Shown: positions 14,427-20,135 of the stretch, in pieces
Position numbering within the stretch: the stretch's first letter is position 1
Layout: each line of letters begins with the position of its first letter
Origin: CAUTXO01 sp963542625
Lineage (GTDB): Bacteria > Campylobacterota > Campylobacteria > Campylobacterales > SZUA-545
Reading direction: 5' to 3'
DNA: 20,596 nucleotides
Assembly: GCA_963542625.1 (NCBI GenBank)
Contig: CAUTXO010000026.1
Location: 1 to 20,596, forward strand
Made by a program: the position numbers and the translations under genes
The notes under the pieces: model-generated
The model's input: the letters and a program-made list of their open reading frames with translations, nothing else
Database searches by the model: none
Told to the model about the DNA's origin: nothing

Positions 14427-15232
14427 AACGGATCTTTTTAGCGCTTGCCCTTGTTTCGCTCCTTGGGGCTGACATACTTGACGAAAAAATAAAAACGCTC
14501 GTAGATAGCCGCACATACGTCAAGCACCAAAAGCTAATAGACGTTGTCTTTAGAAACCGCGCGGCGTTTTTCATAGGCGAGAACATCGATTACATAAAGG
14601 TCGTTGAAACCTTAAAAGACAACGGCTTGCTAGATATTTTCTACCAAAGCCCAGCAGATCTTACAATCACGTTCAACACATCTATTTACGCGGATCTGTT
14701 CGTAAAATGCATTACCGACATTTTGCGCGAAATGGGCTACAACTACTACTTGACGAAAGAATTTCAAAAAAACAAATACTATCTAAACTGGTCCATCGGC
14801 TACACGAGCGACCACGTCATCGACCCGGTTTTGTTTTCAAAAAAGCTCAAAAAATACAATATGACGATACACGAGCTAATCAGAAAGGGCAAGATCTGGA
14901 ATTACAGCATTGGTTCAGGCGGCATAACCTTGCCTGATGCCTACAAGCTCTCAAGCGTGATGCCGCGCACAACGCTTTTAGGGCCAGACGGCGAGTATTG
15001 GCTAGAGATCCGCGGTGCGCCAAAGACGCTCTTTGTGGAAAGCAAGGCGCGCGGGGCTTGGTATCCTAAGGTCATTTTCTACAATAAAAATTTACAGATT
15101 ATAAAAGTTGCGCTAAAAGATCACGCGGGCAGTTTATCCATCGCGATCCCGGCGCAAACAAAGTTCATCAAGCTTAGCGACGCCTATTCGTCGGACACGA
15201 TGAAAAAAGGCATTTACATTTACACAAGGTAG
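14423..15232 (+). CDS. Periplasmic protein of unknown function
   Basis: 269 residues with a signal peptide (MKRIFLALALVSLLGA, cleavage likely after GAD or LGA). The mature part is a mixed alpha/beta protein without cysteine pairs or metal motifs that I recognise. Visible segments are VDSRTYVKHQKLIDVVF, LTITFNTSIYADLFVKC and a proline/glycine-rich middle (YSIGSGGITLPDAYKLSS). Its ATG overlaps the upstream stop (ATGA), so it is coupled to the RodZ-like gene. A periplasmic protein sits at the same place in C. jejuni, so the pair probably works together at the envelope. Confidence 0.8.
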   Translation: MKRIFLALALVSLLGADILDEKIKTLVDSRTYVKHQKLIDVVFRNRAAFFIGENIDYIKVVETLKDNGLLDIFYQSPADLTITFNTSIYADLFVKCITDILREMGYNYYLTKEFQKNKYYLNWSIGYTSDHVIDPVLFSKKLKKYNMTIHELIRKGKIWNYSIGSGGITLPDAYKLSSVMPRTTLLGPDGEYWLEIRGAPKTLFVESKARGAWYPKVIFYNKNLQIIKVALKDHAGSLSIAIPAQTKFIKLSDAYSSDTMKKGIYIYTR

Positions 15233-15235
15233 CAA

Positions 15236-16441
15236 ATGTTTAGCGAAATAGAATTTGAAAAGATCAAGCGGCTTCCAAAGTATGTTTTTGCGGCGGTTAA
15301 TGACGTCAAAATGGATTTACGCCGCAAGGGCGCGGACATCATCGACCTTTCTATGGGTAATCCAGACGCCCCGACGCCGCAGCACATCGTGCAAAAGCTC
15401 ATCGAAGCCGCCGCAAAAGAGCACAATCACGGCTACTCCGTTTCGCGCGGGATCTACAAGCTCCGCCTTGCCGCTGCTAATTGGTATAAGAGAAAATACG
15501 GCGTGGATCTTGACCCAAACACAGAAGTTATCGCCACGATGGGCTCAAAAGAAGGCTTTGTGAATTTGGTGCAAGCGGTGATTAACCCAGGCGACGTTGC
15601 CATTGTGCCTGACCCTTGCTACCCGATCCACTCTCAAGCGTTTATTCTAGCCGGCGGCAACGTGCTGCGCTTTAAGCTAGAAGCGCGCGCGGATATGAGC
15701 CTTGATGAGGACAAGTTTTTTAGCTCCCTTGAAGAAACCTTTGAAAATTCAAGCCCAAAGCCTAAGTTTATGGTGGTGAATTTTCCGAACAACCCGACGA
15801 CGCTCACCGTCGGTAGATCTTTTTATGAAAGGCTTGTTGCGGTTGCGCGCGAAAAACGCTTTTACATCATCAGCGACATCGCCTACGCTGAAATCACCTA
15901 CGACGGCTACGTTACGCCATCCATTTTTGAAGTAGAGGGCGCGAAAGATCTTGCCGTAGAAACCTACACGCTCTCAAAAACCTACAATATGGCTGGCTGG
16001 CGCGTTGGCTTTGTGTGCGGGAATAAACGGCTCATAGAGGCGCTGACAAAAATCAAAAGTTGGCTTGATTACGGGATGTTTACCCCTATCCAAGTGGCGG
16101 CGACGATAGCCCTAGACGGCGAGCAAGATTGCATCGATGGCGTCAAAAAAACCTATCAAGACAGGCTAAACGTGCTGCTTGAGAGCTTTAAAAATGCGGG
16201 TTGGGATATTGCGCGGCCTAAGGCGTCGATGTTTGTTTGGGCTAAGATCCCGGAGCATTTAAGACATCTTGGCAGCGTGGAATTTAGCAAGGAGCTGCTT
16301 ATTAAAGCAGGCGTTGCCGTTAGCCCCGGCGTTGGTTTTGGCCCGCACGGCGACGAATACGTCCGCATTGCCTTGATAGAAAACGCCAACCGTATCCGCC
16401 AAGCTGCTAGAAATATCAAAAAATACCTAAAAGACGGGTAG
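15236..16441 (+). CDS. PLP-dependent class I/II aminotransferase (AlaC/LL-DAP aminotransferase-like)
   Basis: 401-residue fold-type I aminotransferase. PLP is bound by Lys248 in LSKTYNMAGWRVGF. Asp214 and Tyr217 in ISDIAYAEITYDG, and Asn in NFPNNPTTL, are the expected cofactor contacts. SMGNPDAPTPQHIV near residue 40 and the C-terminal arginine in EYVRIALIEN (carboxylate binding) are present. Relatives in Campylobacterota are annotated as aspartate, alanine or LL-diaminopimelate aminotransferase; sequence alone does not settle the substrate. It begins three bases after the preceding stop. It is the last gene of the core block, and foreign-looking DNA starts just after it. Confidence 0.93.
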   Translation: MFSEIEFEKIKRLPKYVFAAVNDVKMDLRRKGADIIDLSMGNPDAPTPQHIVQKLIEAAAKEHNHGYSVSRGIYKLRLAAANWYKRKYGVDLDPNTEVIATMGSKEGFVNLVQAVINPGDVAIVPDPCYPIHSQAFILAGGNVLRFKLEARADMSLDEDKFFSSLEETFENSSPKPKFMVVNFPNNPTTLTVGRSFYERLVAVAREKRFYIISDIAYAEITYDGYVTPSIFEVEGAKDLAVETYTLSKTYNMAGWRVGFVCGNKRLIEALTKIKSWLDYGMFTPIQVAATIALDGEQDCIDGVKKTYQDRLNVLLESFKNAGWDIARPKASMFVWAKIPEHLRHLGSVEFSKELLIKAGVAVSPGVGFGPHGDEYVRIALIENANRIRQAARNIKKYLKDG

Positions 16442-16462
16442 CAAGATCTAGCCTAACCCGTC
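16433..16462 (+). terminator. Hairpin at the aminotransferase stop codon
   Basis: GACGGGT (16433-16439) pairs with ACCCGTC (16456-16462) around a loop holding an AGATCT. The 7-bp stem overlaps the stop codon. There is no T run after it, so it would be a weak or factor-dependent terminator, or an RNA-protecting hairpin. Confidence 0.35.
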
Positions 16463-16650
16463 AAACCCAGCACTGTTTTGCGCCGTGCATAAGCCACTAG
16501 ATTTCGTTTGGGTGGGAAGGTTTTAAAGCGCCTAAAGTGTGCTTTTAAAAGTCTTTTTAAACAAAATGGCTTTAATGTTTTAATTTGTAGTGTATGTTAA
16601 GACGAGTATTGGTAGGCGTATATGTTAATACGCAAGCGAGTGCGAGATAG

Positions 16651-16950
16651 AAGCAGGCGCGCATTCACACACACGAGCACTACAAAGAAGCGTCAAAGCT
16701 AGACGCTTGGAGCGTGCTATTAACTAAGCTTTTTAAGCAAGAAAGCTCTAAGAATCTTAGTATTGATGAGCTTTTTATCTTGCTTGATGTTTTGAATAGG
16801 CGCGATTTGCACTCGCAACATAAAAAACGATATTGCCCGCGCGCGGGGTTTGGCGGGGGTATTACCCCCCCGCCGCGCCCCCTAGCCTATACCACGTTAA
16901 AAAAGCAATTTTGCAAATTTTCAAAAACTGTTTTTTTATTTATCCGCTAA
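16651..16950 (+). pseudogene. Coding-like remnant, helical fragment
   Basis: An open frame from 16651 reads EHYKEASKLDAW, then SVLLTKLFKQESSKNL, then SIDELFILLDVLNRRDLHSQ, which has the helical look of real protein. After about residue 55 it becomes arginine/proline/glycine filler passing through the GC hairpin. The only start codon is a GTG at 16714 with poor spacing to GGAG, and the coding-like part begins earlier. I read it as the middle of a broken gene, with both ends lost; I do not recognise the family. Confidence 0.3.
16852..16874. repeat. Very GC-rich hairpin with a C7 tract
   Basis: GGCGGGGG (16852-16859) pairs with CCCCCGCC (16867-16874). A C7 run lies at 16865-16871. The left arm GGCGGGGGTA recurs near 16999. 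There is no T run. Confidence 0.5.
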
Positions 16951-16979
16951 AAACAAAGTTTTCACTGTGTAAAAAATTT

Positions 16980-17320
16980 ACCCGGGCGCGCTTGCGCTGG
17001 CGGGGGTAAGGAGCGGTTGGGTATGGCTTGGCTAGCGGTGTGGGGTTGGGCTGGTGGCACTAGCAGAGAGTGCTTGACGGGTTACGTAGCGGTTAGTGGT
17101 GGGCTTGGGTGGTAGCGGTTGTCGGGCGGGTGGTAGGATCTATGGTGTGGGTGTGGTTGCTTTAGGGGTTAGATCTGGGGCGAAAACGCGGGGCGCTATG
17201 GGGGGCTGGTTTTGCTTTTGGGGCAAACCGCGCGGGGGTTGGCTAGCGCCGGGTAGTTTGGTGGTGGTGCTAGATCTAAGGCGCCGGGCGGGCGGTAGGA
17301 TCTAGTGCTTGCAGATCTTT
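16980..17320 (+). other. G-rich, strand-biased noncoding stretch
   Basis: About 340 bp in which the + strand is dominated by G and T, with many GGG and GGGG runs (GGCGGGGGTAAGG, GTGGGGTTGGG, GGGGGGCTGG, GCGGGGGTTGG) and little C. It contains several RGATCY sites and two near-identical 20-mers. It could form G-quadruplexes or a stable R-loop and lies next to the origin-like module. Confidence 0.6.
17123..17304 (+). repeat. Two 20-bp direct repeats containing GGATCT
   Basis: CGGGCGGGYGGTAGGATCTA occurs at 17123-17142 (T at Y) and 17285-17304 (C at Y), 162 bp apart. Shorter relatives, TAGGATCTAG, recur at 17935 and 18011. Confidence 0.7.
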
Positions 17321-17425
17321 ACGCTTGAGTGCGTTGCGCCTTGCAGTTTTTGCCTAAAAACAATAACAAATCAAGCCGTGCAAAGGGTTTAAGCCAAAAA
17401 GCCTATAAAAAAGAGCCAAGCAACT

Positions 17426-17457
17426 GGCACAGGTGGCACAGGTGGCACAGGTGGCGG
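17426..17457 (+). repeat. Iteron array 1 (forward, 9-bp unit)
   Basis: Three perfect tandem copies of GGCACAGGT (17426-17452) followed by a partial GGCGG. The unit length equals three codons, which explains an apparent W-H-R repeat in one frame. Confidence 0.85.
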
Positions 17458-17500
17458 TTTTTTGCACTTGCCACCAACAAACACAGTCGCTCAGGAGAGT

Positions 17501-17527
17501 GGCACGGGTGGCACAGGTGGCACAGGC
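17501..17527 (+). repeat. Iteron array 2 (forward, 9-bp unit)
   Basis: Three tandem units, GGCACGGGT, GGCACAGGT and GGCACAGGC, 48 bp after array 1 in the same orientation. A lone GGCACAGGC follows at 17650-17658. Confidence 0.85.
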
Positions 17528-17645
17528 AAAATCCCTATATATATAATATATAAATTACATTTTCTATTTTTTTTCACTCTTATTCTTTCTTTTTACCTGT
17601 TCCAGTTGTTCCATAGGAAAAGAATATATATAAATAAAGGGTTAA
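17528..17645. other. AT-rich block, possible DNA unwinding element
   Basis: About 118 bp of strongly AT-rich DNA (CCCTATATATATAATATATA near 17535, long T/pyrimidine run, then AATATATATAAATAAAG near 17625) lie between forward and reverse iterons. Two TGTTCCA-like repeats sit near 17598-17610. Confidence 0.5.
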
Positions 17646-17664
17646 AGCTGGCACAGGCTCCGAG

Positions 17665-17673
17665 TTATTCACA
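17665..17673 (+). promoter_or_regulatory. DnaA box (TTATTCACA)
   Basis: An exact match to the DnaA box TTATNCACA and to the TTATTCACA form favoured by Helicobacter-type DnaA. It is the left half of a 15-bp inverted repeat. Confidence 0.65.
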
Positions 17674-17697
17674 CGTGCCACCTGTGCCACCTGTGCC
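17671..17697 (-). repeat. Iteron array 3 (reverse, 9-bp unit)
   Basis: Three tandem units read ACACGTGCC, ACCTGTGCC, ACCTGTGCC on the + strand, the reverse complement of the GGCACAGGT unit, directly between two inverted DnaA boxes. Confidence 0.85.
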
Positions 17698-17708
17698 ACT
17701 TAGGCACC

Positions 17709-17717
17709 TGTGAATAA
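17709..17717 (-). promoter_or_regulatory. DnaA box, inverted (TTATTCACA on - strand)
   Basis: Reads TGTGAATAA on the + strand. With the box at 17665 it forms an inverted repeat (TTATTCACACGTGCC against GGCACCTGTGAATAA) with one mismatch, enclosing reverse iterons. Confidence 0.65.
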
Positions 17718-17895
17718 GTCCAACCAAGCATTACTATAAAAGGCTTTATTAAGCATATACTCAAAAAAAGAGCCTAAAAATAGCCTTTTTTTACGCGTAT
17801 TTTTTAAGGGGGTTTTTGCACTGTTAGCGGGCGTTACAGGGCGCAAAACCTTTAAACCCGGCGCAAAGCCTAGATTTGAAACGATTTTAAAAGTT

Positions 17896-17915
17896 CTTAG
17901 TTCTTTAGAGCTAAG
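17896..17915. repeat. Hairpin in the repressor 3' flank
   Basis: CTTAGTTC-TTTA-GAGCTAAG forms an 8-bp stem with one G-T wobble and a 4-base loop. No T run follows on either strand. It may stabilise or terminate the repressor transcript coming from the right. Confidence 0.35.
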
Positions 17916-18044
17916 CTTGCAAGTAAAGAGCGCGTAGGATCTAGCGCGCGTGGTGTAATGCTGTGGGGGTTTGCTAGATCTTAAAGCCTGGCGCGCTTTG
18001 GCGGCGGTGGCTAGGATCTAGCGGCGAAGGCTTAGTTCAGGATC

Positions 18045-18839
18045 TCAAAAAAACGCAAAATGCCCTACGACCCGCCCGATAATCAAAAGGCTTTCTAGCT
18101 CATCGCCGCGCAACTCAATCTCCCCCACGCTTTTATTATCCGAAACAAGCGTGATTTTTTGCTCCACTGGGTGCAGCCGCACGCGCTTAACGAGCACGCC
18201 TTGCGGGGTGTTGATGATGTAAATGCTCCCATCTTTTAGGCGGTTATATTCGTTTGCAAAGGGCATTATAAAGAGCAGTTCGCCCGCTTTTATCGTTGGA
18301 TACATACTGTCCCCGATGGAGTTTATAATGTGTATGCCCGCCGTGTTTTTCGTGTTTAATTTGCTTTCTAAAAAAGCGGCGTTAAAGCTGATAATTTCGG
18401 GGCTTTCGTCGTAGTTTATCGCTCCGCTCCCCGCCGCGGCGTAGTAGTTTTTAAAATAGGGGATTGCTAGCATTGGGCTTTGGCTTGGATCTAGCGCCTC
18501 CCGCGCGCGTGTAATGAATTGCTTTGCAAAGTCCTTTTGAGTAATGCCGTTTTCTTCCCTGATAGTGCGGATTTTCTTGCCGATTGGTGCTGCTTCATTG
18601 TTTTCGTTTAATTCGATTTCACGCATTAGCGCCCCACTGTTTGTTTGATTATCTAACAGTTGCGACGGATCTACACCCAAAGCGTCAGCTATCTTTTGCA
18701 GGTTTCTTGTTGTTATGCTTTCTTTGCCTGTTTCGTAGCGCCTTATACTTGGCAAAGATACGCCTGAAAACTTGGCTAGATCCTCTTGCCGCCAGTTTTT
18801 TATAGCCCTATATTCTTTTAAACGTTTAGAAAATATCAA
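18045..18839 (-). CDS. Phage-type repressor: HTH plus S24 (LexA/CI-like) peptidase
   Basis: A 264-residue CI-like repressor. The N-terminal HTH is clear (RQEDLAKFSGVSLPSIRRYE, residues 17-36). A second HTH-like start appears at 86-108 (IGKKIRTIREENGITQKDFA). The C-terminal S24 domain has the Ala136-Gly137 self-cleavage site (YAAAGSG), Ser178 in IGDSMYPTIKAGE, and Lys218 in GVLVKRVR. It should hold the neighbouring genes silent until RecA-stimulated cleavage after DNA damage. The only workable start is TTG at 18839, with no ribosome binding site. A TATAAT ends 7 bases before it, so the mRNA is probably leaderless, as for lambda cI from PRM. Its promoter overlaps an 8-bp dyad, which suggests autoregulation. 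Confidence 0.92.
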   Translation of the reverse strand: MIFSKRLKEYRAIKNWRQEDLAKFSGVSLPSIRRYETGKESITTRNLQKIADALGVDPSQLLDNQTNSGALMREIELNENNEAAPIGKKIRTIREENGITQKDFAKQFITRAREALDPSQSPMLAIPYFKNYYAAAGSGAINYDESPEIISFNAAFLESKLNTKNTAGIHIINSIGDSMYPTIKAGELLFIMPFANEYNRLKDGSIYIINTPQGVLVKRVRLHPVEQKITLVSDNKSVGEIELRGDELESLLIIGRVVGHFAFF

Positions 18840-18846
18840 AAATGAT

Positions 18847-18852
18847 ATTATA
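18847..18852 (-). promoter_or_regulatory. -10 element of the repressor gene
   Basis: TATAAT on the - strand, seven bases before the TTG start codon, so transcription would start at the codon itself. A second TATAAT on the same strand lies at 18876-18881 and could give a 30-base leader. Confidence 0.5.
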
Positions 18853-18856
18853 ATTT

Positions 18857-18876
18857 TTTCTTAACAATTTAAGAAA
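18857..18876. promoter_or_regulatory. Putative operator dyad 1
   Basis: TTTCTTAA-CAAT-TTAAGAAA: perfect 8-bp arms with a 4-bp spacer. It overlaps the repressor promoter in the divergent region, as expected for a repressor that controls its own gene. Confidence 0.55.
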
Positions 18877-18909
18877 TTATAGCAAAAAAGGGCATAGCGT
18901 GCAACAAGG

Positions 18910-18926
18910 TATGCTTTAAAAGCATA
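18910..18926. promoter_or_regulatory. Putative operator dyad 2
   Basis: TATGCTTT-A-AAAGCATA: perfect 8-bp arms around one base, 40 bp before the rightward gene. It differs in sequence from dyad 1, so it may bind another regulator or act as an RNA hairpin. Confidence 0.45.
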
Positions 18927-18965
18927 TTGCGAATTGCGGGGGCTTAGCTTTAAAAGGATCACCCA

Positions 18966-19463
18966 ATGATTAAAACAATAGACAGCGTAATTGATTACGC
19001 AGAGCAGATCGCAAAGATAGCCGACAGGCTAAACCACCAGCCACACAAATACGCAAGCGATTGCGTATGTTTTGGCAAGAGCGGCTTAACAATAGCAAAG
19101 CAGCGCTACATCATCAAAGATGTTTTAAAAAATCTAATAAACGCGCCGCAAGCGTTTAATCGTTACGCCGAATACGCTATGCGCGTGCTGTATCCGCGCG
19201 GCGTGCGGGGCGACACGGATATTAAAACAGCGGGCGATCTAAGCATTGCATATAAGAGACTTCGCGCGGGTGTTGAAACAAAGGAGCTAAATCTAGAATA
19301 TCTTAATATTTTTGACTATGCATTTACATATCTTTTTAAGTTAGTAGATAAAGATCTAGCGACCCAGCCAATCTATCAAATCGCAAGCGTTGTGCTTATT
19401 TTGCTTTACCTTGAGCCTGAATTTTATTCCGTGATCCAGCGCTATTGGCTAGACAATGAATAA
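18966..19463 (+). CDS. Accessory protein of unknown function (165 aa)
   Basis: I do not recognise this protein. It is mostly helical, with no signal peptide and no cysteine motif beyond the pair in SDCVCFGKSG. Conserved-looking parts are VIDYAEQIAKIADRLNHQ, AKQRYIIKDVLKNLI and a hydrophobic C-terminal helix (IYQIASVVLILLYLEPEF). It is the first gene rightward of the repressor, divergent from it, with AAGGA 9 bases before the ATG, which is the place of an early gene in a phage or integrative element. It overlaps the next gene by 8 bp, so the two are coupled. RGATCY sites are few here, unlike in the chromosomal genes. Confidence 0.75.
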   Translation: MIKTIDSVIDYAEQIAKIADRLNHQPHKYASDCVCFGKSGLTIAKQRYIIKDVLKNLINAPQAFNRYAEYAMRVLYPRGVRGDTDIKTAGDLSIAYKRLRAGVETKELNLEYLNIFDYAFTYLFKLVDKDLATQPIYQIASVVLILLYLEPEFYSVIQRYWLDNE

Positions 19464-19977
19464 CACAATGCCACAAAGCAAAATAACCCAAATCGCGCAA
19501 CTTGCGCGATATCTAAACGATGCCTATTACACGCGCCCTTATAGCATCGCCTTTGGCTATACAGACTTAGAAAATTTAGAGCGTGTTACTATGGAGATCT
19601 TGGGGCGCTTAGAAAGAAACGAAAAAGCCCGCGCGGTTTATGAAAATCTTGTGCTTAGCGCGCTTAGGCTAACGGATATTAGCACTAAAGAAGGCATAAC
19701 CGCCCGCCGAGCGTTTGAGATTTTCAAGGTGCAAAAAGAGATTACAAAGCACGCCGAGCTTTTATGCCTGATTAATCCAGATCTAGCAAAGCACTTGGAT
19801 CTTAATTTAGGTTTTATACCGCCGCCACGCTTCCGTGCGCCAGCTAGCGCGCGAGCGCCGCTTGCTACCACCGCCGCACAAACGGCTAGCGTGGTGCTGC
19901 TTGCCATACTAGAAGCGCCTTGGGAATTTTTAAAAGACGAAAACACACTTAATAATTATTGGAGATATGCAAGATGA
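19456..19977 (+). CDS. Accessory protein of unknown function (173 aa)
   Basis: Unrecognised, mainly helical and similar in style to the upstream protein: a tyrosine-rich N-terminal helix region (AQLARYLNDAYYTRPYSIAF), YENLVLSALRLTDISTKEG, a KVQKEITKHAELLCLI helix, a P/A/R-rich linker near residues 120-140 (PPPRFRAPASARAP) and a final helix pair. It could be a diverged partner or paralogue of the upstream protein. The ATG at 19456 overlaps the upstream stop; an ATG four codons later is an alternative. A 150-bp gap with an RNA element follows. Confidence 0.75.
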   Translation: MNNTMPQSKITQIAQLARYLNDAYYTRPYSIAFGYTDLENLERVTMEILGRLERNEKARAVYENLVLSALRLTDISTKEGITARRAFEIFKVQKEITKHAELLCLINPDLAKHLDLNLGFIPPPRFRAPASARAPLATTAAQTASVVLLAILEAPWEFLKDENTLNNYWRYAR

Positions 19978-20012
19978 CAAAGCCCGTCGCGCCAGGAATT
20001 TATTATTTTTGC

Positions 20013-20041
20013 TTGACTTTTTGCTAAAAATAATGTAAATT
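20013..20041 (+). promoter_or_regulatory. Sigma-70 promoter for a small RNA
   Basis: TTGACT (20013-20018), a 17-base spacer and TAAATT (20036-20041). The -35 differs from consensus at one base, which is unusually good for this phylum. The start would be near 20048-20050, just before the first paired base of the structured element. Confidence 0.6.
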
Positions 20042-20049
20042 TTCAGCAA

Positions 20050-20135
20050 GTCCGGTGGTTGATGGTCGCAATGTAGTAGCGGGGTAGGGCTAAACGCCCT
20101 ATATATTGCGGGTGCAACTCCCGCCGCTACCGGAT
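20050..20135 (+). ncRNA. Cloverleaf-like structured RNA, tRNA-like
   Basis: A 9-bp outer helix, TCCGGTGGT (20051-20059) with GCTACCGGA (20126-20134), has two G-T wobbles. Inside are a short arm CGC/GCG (20067-20069, 20079-20081) with a 9-base loop; an arm TAGGG/CCCTA (20085-20089, 20097-20101) with the 7-base loop CTAAACG, U at the position of tRNA U33; a 6-base connector; and an arm GCGGG/CCCGC (20108-20112, 20120-20124) with the 7-base loop TGCAACT, matching the T-loop pattern TTCRANY except at the second base. The outer helix is too long and the D-arm too poor for a normal tRNA. An alternative helix GTAGCG/CGCTAC (20076-20081 with 20125-20130) excludes the outer one. A good promoter precedes it, and a T-rich tract (20148-20158) follows. 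Confidence 0.6.

Larger units (their letters stand above)
17426..17717. other. Candidate replication origin of a mobile element
   Basis: Within about 290 bp lie two forward iteron arrays, an AT-rich block, a reverse iteron array and two inverted perfect DnaA boxes. Iterons, DUE-like DNA and DnaA boxes together are the usual parts of a theta-type plasmid or phage origin. No initiator or primase gene lies in the window, so function is inferred from layout. It is far from any dnaA gene visible here, so it is probably not the chromosomal oriC. Confidence 0.55.
16442..18044. other. 1.6-kb mostly noncoding left part of the accessory region
   Basis: No confident gene. In order: the hairpin end of the aminotransferase, a short coding-like remnant (16651-16950), a GC hairpin (16852-16874), a strongly G-rich + strand (about 16980-17320), iteron and DnaA-box module (17426-17717), and hairpins and RGATCY sites up to the repressor's 3' end. 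The several reading frames here have codon content set by repeats and skew, not by protein constraint. Confidence 0.6.

Noticed and set aside
17096..17305. Glycine-rich frame in the G-rich stretch
   Set aside because: Composition follows the G skew; no start signal or protein-like pattern.
17329..17553. Frame with a repeated Trp-His-Arg unit
   Set aside because: Produced by the 9-bp iterons, which keep frame because nine is a multiple of three. No ribosome binding site or conserved part.
17426..17700. CRISPR-like array
   Set aside because: Repeat units are 9 bp without spacers and change orientation; no cas gene nearby.
17738..17792. Terminator AAAAGGCT...AGCCTTTT
   Set aside because: The arms pair, but the 36-base loop is too long for a good intrinsic terminator and no gene ends just before it.
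20050..20135. Ordinary tRNA gene
   Set aside because: Nine-pair outer helix, five-base junction where two are expected, poor D-arm without the GG pair and position 55 not T.
20074..20135. GEMM (c-di-GMP) riboswitch
   Set aside because: Only the short string TAGCGGGGTA resembles it; the other conserved core elements are absent, and it does not precede a gene on the same strand.
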